64,000 bases of DNA, taken from Achromobacter marplatensis. Lineage in GTDB: Bacteria > Pseudomonadota > Gammaproteobacteria > Burkholderiales > Burkholderiaceae_B. The notes beneath the pieces are model-generated. The model was given only the letters and a program-made list of their open reading frames with translations, was not told the DNA's origin and did not search any database. This document shows positions 18,557-27,800 of the stretch, one piece after another. Numbering within the stretch: position 1 is the stretch's first letter; every line of letters starts with the position of its first letter. The translations under genes and the position numbers were made by a program. The stretch spans positions 186,001 through 250,000 of the forward strand of contig NZ_NJIG01000003.1 of the NCBI RefSeq assembly GCF_002209535.1, read 5' to 3'.

Positions 18557-21500
18557 ATGACTGTGCAAACGGAATTTCCCATTGTGGGTATTGGCGCTTC
18601 CGCTGGCGGCGTCGAGGCGTTGGAAGGCTTTTTCCGCGCCGTGCCCCCGAAGCCGGGGTTGGCGTTCGTCGTGCTCACCCATTTGAGCCCCGTGCGCGAA
18701 AGCCACCTGCCCGAGGTGATCCAGCATTACACCGGCCTGAAGGTCCAGACCGCCACGCAGGACGCGGAAGTCCTGGTCGACAACGTCTACGTCCTGCCCG
18801 CCGATGCCGTGATGTCGATCCACGAAGGGCGCCTGCGGCTGCGCCAACGGGTACCCGAGCAGCGTGGCCCCCGTCCGATCGACCTGTTCTTCACGTCGCT
18901 GGCGCTGGATCGCGGCGAATTCTCGGCGGGCGTCGTGCTGTCCGGCGGCGACTCTGACGGCACGCTGGGCATCAAGGCCATCAAGGAGCAAGGCGGGTTG
19001 ACCCTGGCGCAGTCGGCCGATGGCTTCGGGCCGAGCAGCCCGGAAATGCCCGCCAGCGCGATCGCCACCGGCCTGGTGGACTTCATCGTGCCGGCGGATC
19101 AGATGGGCGCCAAGCTGGTCGATTTCGCGGTCGGGCTGGGCCACCTGGACGATCTGGACGACGCTGCGGCCCAAGGGCCGGAGCGCGGCCGGCTGGAAGC
19201 CGCCAAGCACGAGATCTACGCCTTGCTGCGGACCCGCATCGGCCACGATTTCAGCGGCTACAAGAGCAAGACCTTCATGCGCCGCGTGCAGCGCCGCATG
19301 CATGTGAACCAGATGCCCACGCTGGCCGCCTATGTCGAATTCCTGAAGCAGAACTCCCAGGAAGCGGGCGCCCTGTTTCGCGACCTGCTGATCAGCGTCA
19401 CGAATTTCTTTCGCGATGCCGAAGCCTTCGAATCTTTGCAGGAACAGGTCATTCCGCAACTGCTGAAAGACCGCGGCGCGACGGAAACCATACGCCTGTG
19501 GGTGCCCGGCTGCGCCACAGGCGAAGAGGTCTATTCCCTGGCGATCCTGCTGCGCGAACACCTGGACACCCTGGCGACGGCGCCTCGCGTGCAGGTTTTC
19601 GCCACTGACATCGACGACCGCGCCCTGGCCGTCGCGCGCGCGGCGCGATATCCCGCCGCCTTGCTTGAGGGGGTATCGCAGGCGCGGCGCGAGCGCTATT
19701 TCGTGGCCGATGGCGACAGCTATGTGGTCAGCAAGGCCGTGCGCGACCTGTGCATTTTCTCGCCGCACAACGTGTTGCGCGACCCGCCGTTTTCCCGGAT
19801 CGACCTGGTGTCGTGCCGCAATCTGCTGATCTATTTCGGCGGCGGCATCCAGAAGCAGGTCATTCCCACCTTCCACTATGCATTGCGGCCGGGCGGCTAT
19901 CTGTTCCTGGGCATGTCGGAAAACGTCACCCAGTTCAACGACCTGTTCAGCCCGATCAACAAGAAACACCGGATCTTCCAGCGCCGCACGGATATCGGCG
20001 CGCAGCCACGCCCTACGATCACCCTGCCCTCCATGCATAAACCGGACCTGCCCCATTCCGCGCTGCGCCGCGCGCAGACCGGCGCTTCGGCGCTGCGCCA
20101 ATCCGTCGATAGCCAGGTGCTGGCGCAACATGCGCCGCCCCACGTGCTGGTCAACCGCGACGGCGACATCGTCTATTACTCCGGGCGCACCGGCAAGTAT
20201 CTAGAGGCCGCCGCCGGCGTGCCGACGCGCCAGGTGCTGACCCTGGCGCGCAAGGGGCTGCGCCTGGACCTGCGCACGCTGTTGCACGAGGCCGCGGAAA
20301 CCGGCCGGCCCGCGGTACGTGAGAGCGTGGCCGTGGAAGGCGAGGACGGCCGCGTCCAGATGGTGACCCTGACCGTGGAGCCCCTGGCCGACCACAAGGA
20401 AAACGAACCGCTGTTCCTGATCCTGTTTGCTGACCACGGCCCCCCGCTGAACCGCGACGAAGCCTACGCGCAAGGCAGCATCACGCAGCAAGGCGCGGCC
20501 CAGCAGATCGAGCTGGAACTGCGCGACACGCGCGAGCGCCTGCAATCCATGATCGAGGAATACGAGACCGCGCTGGAGGAACTGAAGTCTTCCAATGAAG
20601 AGCTGGTGTCGGTCAACGAGGAATTCCAATCCACCAACGAGGAATTGGAAGCCTCCAAGGAAGAGCTGGTATCGCTGAACGAAGAACTGCACACCGTCAA
20701 CGCCGAACTCCACGGCAAGGTCGACGAGCTGGACCGCAGCAACAGCGACCTGCACAACCTGTTTGAAAGCACGGCGATCGCCACGTTGTTCCTGGACCGC
20801 GACCTGATCATCCGCAGCTTCACGCCGGCCATGGGCGACGTCTTCAACATCCTGCCCAGCGACTGCGGCCGCCCCATCACCGATCTGGCCAGCCGTTTCG
20901 ACCTGCCCTCCTTCGCTAACGACATCGCCCAGGTCTACACCCACTATCAACCCATCGAACGCCGCATCGCCGGCACCCTGGACGGCAAGCACTACCTGCT
21001 GCGCCTGGTGCCTTACCGCAGCAGCGACAGCCAGGTCGACGGCGTCGTCGTGACATTCATCGACATCACCCTCATTACCCGCGCCGAACGGCGCCACCGC
21101 GTCCTGATATCCGAACTGCAGCACCGGACCCGCAACTTGCTGGCGCTGGTGCAGAGCGTGGCGCGGCGCACCTTAGGCGACGGCGAACCCTTCCAGCGTC
21201 TGGACACGCGCCTGGCCGCCCTGAGCCGCGTACAGGGCATGCTGAGCGAAACCAACGGGGAAAAGATCGAATTCAGCGGCGTCGTGCATCGCGAACTCGA
21301 CGCGGTTGGCAACGAACGCCAGGTCACGATCAACGGTCCCGAGGTCCGCATCAGCCCGGAACGCATCCAGACCCTGGCGCTGGCCGTTCACGAACTGGCG
21401 ACCAATGCCGTGAAATACGGCGCACTGCGCTATGAATCGGGCCGGCTGGACGTGAAATGGCGGATCGAACGCCGCGACGCCGACACCGAGCACCTGGTCC

Positions 21501-21700
21501 TGGATTGGACGGAGTCCGGCCTTCCCGCCGCGCCGGACGCGACGCATCAGGGCTACGGCCGTGAATTGATCGAGCAGACGCTCGTCGTCGCGCTACGCGC
21601 GCAGACCGCCCTGGAGTTCAAGGCGGACGGCATCGCCTGTCATATCGACATGCCGCTTGAGCACGCAAACGAAGCCAACGACGACGCGACGCCCAAGTAA
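18557..21700 (+). CDS. CheB-CheR-PAS-HWE histidine kinase fusion protein
   Basis: A 1047-residue cytoplasmic signalling protein. Residues about 5-190 form a CheB methylesterase domain with S15 in GASAGG, H42 in LTHLSP and D134 in SGGDSDGT. Residues about 205-480 form a CheR methyltransferase domain, with TNFFRD and the SAM-binding GCATGEEVYSLAI. A Ser/Asn/Glu-rich coiled coil follows around residues 660-730 (EELKSSNEELVSVNEEF), then a PAS domain. Last comes an HWE-type kinase with the phospho-acceptor in SELQHRTRNL and the W-x-E motif in LDWTESG. No receiver domain precedes CheB, so activity is not gated by phosphorylation in the usual way. A GTG at 18533 is an alternative start. It stands alone, away from chemotaxis genes. 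Confidence 0.9.
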   Translation: MTVQTEFPIVGIGASAGGVEALEGFFRAVPPKPGLAFVVLTHLSPVRESHLPEVIQHYTGLKVQTATQDAEVLVDNVYVLPADAVMSIHEGRLRLRQRVPEQRGPRPIDLFFTSLALDRGEFSAGVVLSGGDSDGTLGIKAIKEQGGLTLAQSADGFGPSSPEMPASAIATGLVDFIVPADQMGAKLVDFAVGLGHLDDLDDAAAQGPERGRLEAAKHEIYALLRTRIGHDFSGYKSKTFMRRVQRRMHVNQMPTLAAYVEFLKQNSQEAGALFRDLLISVTNFFRDAEAFESLQEQVIPQLLKDRGATETIRLWVPGCATGEEVYSLAILLREHLDTLATAPRVQVFATDIDDRALAVARAARYPAALLEGVSQARRERYFVADGDSYVVSKAVRDLCIFSPHNVLRDPPFSRIDLVSCRNLLIYFGGGIQKQVIPTFHYALRPGGYLFLGMSENVTQFNDLFSPINKKHRIFQRRTDIGAQPRPTITLPSMHKPDLPHSALRRAQTGASALRQSVDSQVLAQHAPPHVLVNRDGDIVYYSGRTGKYLEAAAGVPTRQVLTLARKGLRLDLRTLLHEAAETGRPAVRESVAVEGEDGRVQMVTLTVEPLADHKENEPLFLILFADHGPPLNRDEAYAQGSITQQGAAQQIELELRDTRERLQSMIEEYETALEELKSSNEELVSVNEEFQSTNEELEASKEELVSLNEELHTVNAELHGKVDELDRSNSDLHNLFESTAIATLFLDRDLIIRSFTPAMGDVFNILPSDCGRPITDLASRFDLPSFANDIAQVYTHYQPIERRIAGTLDGKHYLLRLVPYRSSDSQVDGVVVTFIDITLITRAERRHRVLISELQHRTRNLLALVQSVARRTLGDGEPFQRLDTRLAALSRVQGMLSETNGEKIEFSGVVHRELDAVGNERQVTINGPEVRISPERIQTLALAVHELATNAVKYGALRYESGRLDVKWRIERRDADTEHLVLDWTESGLPAAPDATHQGYGRELIEQTLVVALRAQTALEFKADGIACHIDMPLEHANEANDDATPK

Positions 21701-21704
21701 TCCT

Positions 21705-21736
21705 GGCTCCCGCGGCCGTCTTCACTCGCGGGAGCC
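21705..21736. terminator. Bidirectional hairpin between convergent genes
   Basis: Perfect 10-base arms GGCTCCCGCG and CGCGGGAGCC enclose a 12-base loop in the 48-base gap between the kinase fusion and the convergent LysR gene. The location argues for a shared terminator; no strong T-tract follows. Confidence 0.6.
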
Positions 21737-21748
21737 GATTCGGCGGGC

Positions 21749-22675
21749 TTACTCCGGCAACCGCGTCGCCGCCGTCAACCGTTCGGCCATGAACGCCAGG
21801 AACTCGCGCGCCAGCAGCGGCAAAGTCCTGCCCTGCAATGTCAGCACCTGGATGCTTCGTTGCCGCATTTCCGGATTCGTGAACGGCACGCCCGCCAATT
21901 TGTCGCTGCCCACCTGGCCCATCAGGGTCAGATACCCCGTCAGCGCCACGATCCGGCTGCCGGGCAGCATCGGCAGAAACGCCGCCGAATGGTTCGACAC
22001 ATAGGCCGGTTCGATGTGCAGCCCCGCGTTCGCGCAGGCCGTATCGAACAGTTGCCGCACCGTCGTGCCCTGGTCGCCCAGCGACAGCGGATAGTCCGCC
22101 AGATCCCGCATGCCCACGCTGCGCCGGCTGGCCAGCGGATGATCCCGGCACATCACCGCGTACACCGGCGCCCGCGTCAGCAGTTCGGTCTTCAAGCGTT
22201 CGTCCTGCACGGTGGAATAGCGCAATGCGATCTGCGACAGGCCTTCCAGGATCTGCCGGCTGACCTCCTCGGGCCGCTCCACATGCAGATGAAACCGCGC
22301 CTGCGGCCGTACCTGCTTGAATTCGGCCATGCTGAGCGGCAGGAAGCGATGGGCGAAACCTTCGGTACACGCCAGCCGGATGGTGACGTCGCCCACGTGG
22401 CCGCGCTGGCGGATCTGGGTGGTGACGCGCTCGGCCTCCAACGCGGCGGCGTTGGCGTAAGCCGCAAGCTGCCGGCCGGCTTCGCTAAGCGCCATGCCGC
22501 GCGCCTGTCGCTCGAACAGCACGATGCCCAGGTCGTCTTCCAGCTTGGCGATCTGGCGGCTGATGGCCGAAGCCGCCACGTGCTGGGCGGCGGCAGCCCC
22601 GGCAATCGATCCGCAACGGACGACTTCCAGGAAATACCGCAAGGCCAGTGAAATCATGATGGGCTCCGAATTCAT
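21749..22675 (-). CDS. LysR family transcriptional regulator
   Basis: A 308-residue LysR-type regulator. The N-terminal winged helix runs from ISLALRYFLEVVRCGSIAGAA through SAISRQIAKLEDDLGIVLFERQ, and a periplasmic-binding-like effector domain follows from about residue 95. It is divergent from the M20 peptidase and Bug receptor genes, the usual arrangement for a regulator and its target. A dyad AGCAT-N7-ATGCT lies just upstream of its own start. The effector is unknown; from the neighbours, an amidated or peptide-like carboxylic acid is a reasonable guess. Translation may begin at the in-frame ATG six codons later. Confidence 0.9.
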   Translation of the reverse strand: MNSEPIMISLALRYFLEVVRCGSIAGAAAAQHVAASAISRQIAKLEDDLGIVLFERQARGMALSEAGRQLAAYANAAALEAERVTTQIRQRGHVGDVTIRLACTEGFAHRFLPLSMAEFKQVRPQARFHLHVERPEEVSRQILEGLSQIALRYSTVQDERLKTELLTRAPVYAVMCRDHPLASRRSVGMRDLADYPLSLGDQGTTVRQLFDTACANAGLHIEPAYVSNHSAAFLPMLPGSRIVALTGYLTLMGQVGSDKLAGVPFTNPEMRQRSIQVLTLQGRTLPLLAREFLAFMAERLTAATRLPE

Positions 22676-22683
22676 GCCTTAAA

Positions 22684-22700
22684 AGCATGGGAAAGATGCT
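22684..22700. promoter_or_regulatory. Probable LysR operator dyad
   Basis: AGCATGGGAAAGATGCT is an interrupted palindrome (5-base arms, 7-base centre) in the 94-base gap between the lysR gene and the divergent peptidase gene. It has the geometry of LysR-type boxes. An AT-rich stretch (22701-22713) that could hold a -10 element lies next to it. Confidence 0.45.
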
Positions 22701-22769
22701 AATTATCTAATTGTGGCACGGGGTGAAGCGTAATAACTTTGTGCTTCCTTTGCGTACCCGAGAGCCGAT

Positions 22770-24185
22770 GTGATTCGCGAACAAGCCGTCCTCCATGCCG
22801 TTGAAGCCTTTGATTCCGGCGCCCTGCTGGCCACGTTGACGCGTCGCGTCGCCTACGCGACGGAAAGCGAAGTGCCGGAACAGGCGCCCGCGCAGCATGC
22901 CTACCTGAACGAAGACCTGATCCCGCTGCTGACGGCGCTGGGCTTTTCCTGTGAGGTCCACGCGAATCCCGCCGGGGTCGACCTGCCCATCCTGGTCGCG
23001 CGCCGTATCGAACAGCCCGGCCTACCGACCGTGCTGATGTATGGCCATGGCGACGTCGTGCGCGGCAACGCCGCCAAATGGGAAGCCGGCCGCGATCCCT
23101 GGCGCCTGCAAGTCGAGGGCGACCGCTGGTACGGCCGCGGCACGGCCGACAACAAGGGCCAGCACTCCATCAATCTGGAAGCGCTGCGGCAGGTCATCGC
23201 CGCACGGGACGGCAAACTGGGTTTCAACACGACCTGGCTCATCGAAACCGGCGAAGAAGCGGGCTCGCCCGGCCTGGCCGCCTTCTGCGAAGCCCAGCGC
23301 GACGCGCTGGCGGCCGACGTGTTCATTGCCAGCGACGGCCCGCGCCTGAATGCAGAACGCCCCACGCTCTTCATGGGATCGCGCGGGGCAGTCAATTTCG
23401 AATTGAAGCTGCGCGCACGCGAACGCGGTTACCACTCCGGCAACTGGGGCGGCCTGCTGGCCAATCCGGCCATCGTGCTGATGCACGCCATCGGCACGCT
23501 GGTGGATGCCAAGGGCCGCATCACCGTCGATGGCCTGCGCCCGCCCCCCATCCCGGCCGCGGTGGCTGACGCCTTGGCCGACCTGCACGTGGGCGGCGGC
23601 GAAGACGACCCCGAGATCAACGCCTGGTGGGGCGAACCCGGCCTGTCCGCGCCCGAGAAGGTGTTCGGCTGGAACAGCCTGGACGTCCTGACCTTTGGCG
23701 CGGGCGATCCCGCCAAGCCCGTGAACGCGATCCCGGCGGAAGCCGTGGCCTGGTGCCAGCTGCGTTTCGTGGTGGGCACCGACTGGCGCGCGCTGGAAAC
23801 CCATGTGCGCGAACACCTGCGCCAGGCGGGGTTTGCAGACGTGCAGGTGCGGATCGGCATGCAGGCCGGCGCCACGCGTTTGTCGCCCGACAATGCCTGG
23901 GTGCGCTGGGCCGCCGCGTCGCTGGAACGCACGACCGGCAAGCGGCCCGCGCTGTTGCCCAATCTGGGCGGCTCGTTGCCCAACGATATCTTTGCCGACC
24001 AACTGGGCTTGCCCACCCTGTGGGTGCCGCACTCCTACCCGGCTTGCGCGCAGCATGCGCCCAATGAGCACCTGCTGGGCAGCGTGGCGCGCGAAGGGCT
24101 GGCCATCATGGCCGGCCTGTTCTGGGACCTGGGCGACCAGGGCCCCGCCCTGCGTGACGCGGCGGTGGCCTCGGCTACCGCGTGA
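22770..24185 (+). CDS. M20 family metallopeptidase
   Basis: Zinc-dependent amidohydrolase/peptidase of 471 residues, M20 family (ArgE/DapE/carboxypeptidase G2 type). The metal and catalytic residues are in MYGHGDVV (His and Asp), RGTADNKGQ (bridging Asp) and ETGEEAGSPG (catalytic Glu and ligand Glu). A late His ligand lies in PHSYPACAQHAPNEH. A dimerisation domain occupies about residues 210-330. The GTG at 22770 is the only workable start at the 5' end. It precedes a Bug receptor by 51 bases, so the pair probably imports and hydrolyses one substrate. The specific substrate cannot be read from the sequence. Confidence 0.88.
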   Translation: MIREQAVLHAVEAFDSGALLATLTRRVAYATESEVPEQAPAQHAYLNEDLIPLLTALGFSCEVHANPAGVDLPILVARRIEQPGLPTVLMYGHGDVVRGNAAKWEAGRDPWRLQVEGDRWYGRGTADNKGQHSINLEALRQVIAARDGKLGFNTTWLIETGEEAGSPGLAAFCEAQRDALAADVFIASDGPRLNAERPTLFMGSRGAVNFELKLRARERGYHSGNWGGLLANPAIVLMHAIGTLVDAKGRITVDGLRPPPIPAAVADALADLHVGGGEDDPEINAWWGEPGLSAPEKVFGWNSLDVLTFGAGDPAKPVNAIPAEAVAWCQLRFVVGTDWRALETHVREHLRQAGFADVQVRIGMQAGATRLSPDNAWVRWAAASLERTTGKRPALLPNLGGSLPNDIFADQLGLPTLWVPHSYPACAQHAPNEHLLGSVAREGLAIMAGLFWDLGDQGPALRDAAVASATA

Positions 24186-24236
24186 ATGCGTCTTCCCTTT
24201 TTCGCTTTCCCCTTTTGACTGATCGAGAGCTTTGCC

Positions 24237-25217
24237 ATGACCGCTAGATTTTGTGCCGCCGTGATGGCGTTCAACCTTGCCGTCGCCGCCTATGCGGGCG
24301 AGGCCCATGCCGCGTATCCCGAACAGCCGATCAAGATCGTCGTGCCGTTCACGCCGGGCGGCGCCACCGACGCGGTGGCCCGGCTGCTGGCCAACAAGCT
24401 GTCGGGCAGCCTGGGGCAATCCGTGATCGTCGAGAACCGCCCTGGCGCGTCCACCGTGATCGGCGCCGACGCCGTGGCGCGCGCGCAGCCCGACGGCTAC
24501 ACCCTGCTGTTGTCGGGCAGCACGACCTATACCGTGCTGCCGGCGCTGAAATCGTCGTTGCCCTATGACCCGATGCACAGCTACGAACACATCGCCATCG
24601 TTGCGATGGCCCCGGTAGTGCTGTTGGCGCAGAACGGGCTGGCGGCCAATACGGTGCAGGAAGCCGCCGCGCTGGCCAAGCAGCAAAGCGACAAGGGCGG
24701 CCTGATGTACGGCACCTTCGGCCCCGGCTCCGCGCCACACCTGGCTGGCGAAATGTTCGCCGAAGCCGTGGGCGCCAAGATGATGCCGGTGCCCTACAAG
24801 GGCAGCGCGCAATTGATCACGGCCATGATCGGCGGCGAGGTCGCGTTGGGCGTGGACACGGTGTCGTCGGCCGCGCCGCAAGTGCGCGCGGGCAAGGTCC
24901 GCGCACTGGCCGTCACGGGCGAACACCGTGTACCGCAGCTGCCGGACGTGCCCACCTTTACTGAGGCGGGCATTGCCCAAGTGTCCTTTGTGGGCTGGTA
25001 CGCGCTGGCCGCCCCCGCGCGCACGCCTGCGCCGGTCATCGACACGCTGAACCGCGCGGTCGCCAAGATCATGGAAGATCCGCAGGTGCGCCGCGCAGTG
25101 TCGGATCTGGCGCTTGAGCCGGTCTACCTGCCGGGCCAGGCGTTCCAGGAACAGATCGCCCGCGAACTGCGCACGTTCGGCGACGTAGCCAAGCGCGCGA
25201 ACATCACGCTGGACTGA
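24237..25217 (+). CDS. Tripartite tricarboxylate transporter receptor (Bug family)
   Basis: Secreted solute-binding protein of 326 residues. A signal peptide ends near AYAGEAHA, followed by the Bug signature YPEQPIKIVVPFTPGGATD and the second loop ENRPGASTVIGADAVARAQPDG. Bug proteins bind carboxylates or amidated carboxylic acids in the periplasm for TctA/TctB-type permeases, and many are encoded apart from a permease, as here. Its position after the M20 peptidase and opposite the LysR gene suggests a shared catabolic role. It is convergent with the TonB receptor gene, from which a strong hairpin separates it. Confidence 0.9.
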   Translation: MTARFCAAVMAFNLAVAAYAGEAHAAYPEQPIKIVVPFTPGGATDAVARLLANKLSGSLGQSVIVENRPGASTVIGADAVARAQPDGYTLLLSGSTTYTVLPALKSSLPYDPMHSYEHIAIVAMAPVVLLAQNGLAANTVQEAAALAKQQSDKGGLMYGTFGPGSAPHLAGEMFAEAVGAKMMPVPYKGSAQLITAMIGGEVALGVDTVSSAAPQVRAGKVRALAVTGEHRVPQLPDVPTFTEAGIAQVSFVGWYALAAPARTPAPVIDTLNRAVAKIMEDPQVRRAVSDLALEPVYLPGQAFQEQIARELRTFGDVAKRANITLD

Positions 25218-25224
25218 TCGGGAC

Positions 25225-25255
25225 GGCCCAGCCGGACACGGCGTCCGGCCGGGCC
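25225..25255. terminator. Shared hairpin between convergent Bug and TonB-receptor genes
   Basis: Two stacked stems, GGCCC and GCCGGAC paired with GTCCGGC and GGGCC across one mismatch, close on the loop ACGGC. The hairpin fills the 46-base convergent gap, so it likely stops transcription from both sides. No T-tract is present. Confidence 0.6.
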
Positions 25256-25263
25256 CCGCCGGA

Positions 25264-27711
25264 TCAATACTTGTAGTTCACGCCCAGCATGGCGCTGAAC
25301 GGCGCGCCATAGTAGTTGCTGTAGACGTTGGTGCTGGCGTAGTACTTCTTGTCGAAGATGTTGTTCAGGTTCAAGGTTGCCGACCACTGGCGGTTGAACT
25401 GGTAACGCGCCATCAGGTCCACCAGCGCATAACCGCTTTGCGACGACTCCAGCGGCTGGCCGCCCGGGCCGCGGCTGGAATAGTTGCTGCCGCTTTCCCA
25501 CCGCACCCCGCCGCCCACCGTCAGGGCGCTTAGATCGCCCGGCAGGCGATACGTGGTGTACAGCTTGGCGATGTGGCGCGGCAGGCCGACTTGCGTGATG
25601 AAACCGTGCGGCAGGCGGCGGTCCACATAGGCGTAGGACAGCTGCATCTGCCAGCCCGGCGTCAGTTCGCCGGTGATTTCGGCTTCCACGCCCCGCATCA
25701 CCGCGCCGTCGGCGGCCACGTAGGCGTTGTCGCCATTCGGGGCCAGACGGTCGCCGTCCAGCATGGCGTAGTTGTCCTGACGGGTCCGGAACAAGGCCAG
25801 CGAGCCGTTCAGGCGACCGTCCAGGAACGCCGACTTCAGGCCGATCTCATAGGTGTTGCCCTTGATGGGTTCCAACACGCTGCCCGTCACGCTTTGCGCC
25901 TGTTGAGGCTGGAAGATGCTCGTGTAGCTGGCATAGGCGGACAAGGTGCTGGTCAGGTCGTAGACCACGCCGGCATAGGGGGTGTAGACGCCCTGCTCGC
26001 GCATGTTGTCCGGGTAGGACGAGCCATCGTCATAGTTGTAGGACGCCTGCTGGTCCCACCACGTCACCCGCGAGCCCAATACCAGCGACAGCGCGTCAGT
26101 CGGACGCAGGCGTAGCGCCCCATAGATCGACGCCTGCTTTTCGGTGTAGTAGCGCTTGCCGGTCGATTGCCAGTCCGGCTCGGGCATGTCGCCGTTCCAC
26201 TGGCGGATGTCGGGAATCTTGGCGTCATAACCCGGCGCAACCCAAAGCGGATACATGTCGTAGTCGCCCCGGGTGCGCGATGCGCTTGCACCCACTACGA
26301 GGTCGTGCTGGCGGCCGAAGGCGTCGAACGCGCCGGTCAGGCTTGCATCGACGGCATTCTGGGTCTTGGGAATGGGCCATTTGGCCACCCACACCGACGC
26401 GCCCTGGCCCGTCGTCGGGTTGGCCCAGCCGTTGCTGCTGAACCAGCCATAGGTGCGGTCGTTGTCGTCGCCGGTGCGGGACACGGTTACCGAACCCTTC
26501 CACAACGGCGCGAACTCGTGGTCCAGCGTGGCGAACACGTTGTAGCGCGTGCGGTCCTGGCGGCTCCAGTTGGTCGCCGAGTTGAAGCGTTGCGGGAAAT
26601 CCGTTTTCGTGCCGTCCGCATACGCGGCCGGAAAGCCGAAGTACGAGCATGCCGTGCACTTCTTGCACTGATATTCCGCGCCGAGCGTCAGCAGGGTGCT
26701 TTCGGCCAGATCCGCCTCGACCACGCCGTAAAGCAATTGCGAATCCTGCTTCACGCGGTCAACGAACGAACCGCCCTCCTGCCACGCGCCGACCAGCCGG
26801 CCCCGCAGCTTGCCTGACTCGTCCAGCGGGCTGCCCAGGTCGAATTCCGTGCGCTTGTAGTCCCAGGAACCGACGGCCGCGCCCACGCCCGCCTCGAACT
26901 CGCGGGTGGGCCGCTTGCGCACCAGGTTGATCGACGCCGCGGGGTTGCCCGCGCCGTTCAACAGGCCGGTGGAACCGCGCACCACTTCGATCCGGTCGTA
27001 CAGCGCGGTGTCCAGCCCCAGGGCATTGAAGTCCTTGTGCGTGGGCACGCCGTCCACTTGCATGTTGGTGATTTCCATGCCGCGGGCGTACAAGCCCTTT
27101 TCGTTGTCGTCGGCCGACCCCTTCTTCTTGAAGGTCAGGCCCGGCGTGTTGGCGATGGCGTCCTCCAGGGTGTTAAGCCCCTGGTCCGACAGGCGCTGGC
27201 GCGTCATCACCGAAACCGATTGCGGTGTCTCACGCAGGGTCATCGGCAGCTTGGTGGCGGTGGTGGACAGGCCCACCGTGTACGAGTCCGTGCCTTCGCT
27301 GGGCGCGGGCTCGCGCGAGCCCAGCACTTCGACCGGGGCAAGCGTCTGCGCACCGGCCACGCGCAGGCCGTAGTTGTTGCCGCCCTGGCTGACAGCCTCC
27401 AGCCCGGTGCCCGCCAGCATGGCCGCCAGGCCCGAGGCAATGCCGTAATCGCCTTGCAGGCCGGCGCTTTGCTTGCCTTGCGTCAGTTGCGCGTCGAAAG
27501 ACAGCACCACGCCCGCCTGGGCGGCAAAGCGGCCCAGCGCCAGGCCCAGCGGGCCCGCGGGCACATCGTAGCGGCGGGCGGCGTCGGCCGACGGCGCGGC
27601 TTGCGCCAGCGCAGGCGGCGCCGACGCCAGCCCCATCAGGGCGACAAAGACGGCGCGCGCGATCGGCGCCAGCGGACCGGGATGGCGATGGAAAGACGTA
27701 GTGAAAGGCAT
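25264..27711 (-). CDS. TonB-dependent siderophore receptor with N-terminal signalling domain
   Basis: Outer-membrane ferric-siderophore transducer, 815 residues. After the signal peptide (ending near APPALAQA) comes a secretin/TonB short N-terminal domain, about residues 47-110, starting RRYDVPAGPLGLALGRFAAQ. That domain is the hallmark of receptors that signal through FecR to an ECF sigma factor. The plug domain follows (SVMTRQRLSDQGLNTLEDAI and VRGSTGLLNGAGNPAASINL), then a 22-strand barrel ending in an aromatic residue. An unusual CKKCTAC cluster sits in an extracellular loop. It lies downstream of fecR and fecI homologues in a classical cell-surface-signalling set. The ligand is not predictable; FpvA/FoxA-type siderophores are typical. 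Confidence 0.93.
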   Translation of the reverse strand: MPFTTSFHRHPGPLAPIARAVFVALMGLASAPPALAQAAPSADAARRYDVPAGPLGLALGRFAAQAGVVLSFDAQLTQGKQSAGLQGDYGIASGLAAMLAGTGLEAVSQGGNNYGLRVAGAQTLAPVEVLGSREPAPSEGTDSYTVGLSTTATKLPMTLRETPQSVSVMTRQRLSDQGLNTLEDAIANTPGLTFKKKGSADDNEKGLYARGMEITNMQVDGVPTHKDFNALGLDTALYDRIEVVRGSTGLLNGAGNPAASINLVRKRPTREFEAGVGAAVGSWDYKRTEFDLGSPLDESGKLRGRLVGAWQEGGSFVDRVKQDSQLLYGVVEADLAESTLLTLGAEYQCKKCTACSYFGFPAAYADGTKTDFPQRFNSATNWSRQDRTRYNVFATLDHEFAPLWKGSVTVSRTGDDNDRTYGWFSSNGWANPTTGQGASVWVAKWPIPKTQNAVDASLTGAFDAFGRQHDLVVGASASRTRGDYDMYPLWVAPGYDAKIPDIRQWNGDMPEPDWQSTGKRYYTEKQASIYGALRLRPTDALSLVLGSRVTWWDQQASYNYDDGSSYPDNMREQGVYTPYAGVVYDLTSTLSAYASYTSIFQPQQAQSVTGSVLEPIKGNTYEIGLKSAFLDGRLNGSLALFRTRQDNYAMLDGDRLAPNGDNAYVAADGAVMRGVEAEITGELTPGWQMQLSYAYVDRRLPHGFITQVGLPRHIAKLYTTYRLPGDLSALTVGGGVRWESGSNYSSRGPGGQPLESSQSGYALVDLMARYQFNRQWSATLNLNNIFDKKYYASTNVYSNYYGAPFSAMLGVNYKY

Positions 27712-27721
27712 AAGCTCGAGG

Positions 27722-27776
27722 TTTTCCGTGAATCAAATCCGACGTAATCCCTGCTAAGTCGGACGAGCACGGAAAA
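27722..27776 (-). promoter_or_regulatory. Nested inverted repeats in the receptor mRNA leader
   Basis: In the fecR-receptor gap an outer perfect 9-base pair of arms (TTTTCCGTG and CACGGAAAA) encloses an inner perfect 6-base pair (TCCGAC and GTCGGA). The structure ends about 10 bases before the receptor start codon, so it could form a two-tier hairpin affecting read-through or ribosome access. It could also hold the ECF-sigma-dependent promoter. Structure is seen; function is inferred. Confidence 0.45.
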
Positions 27777-27800
27777 AGGACAATGCCAGGTGAAAATAAA

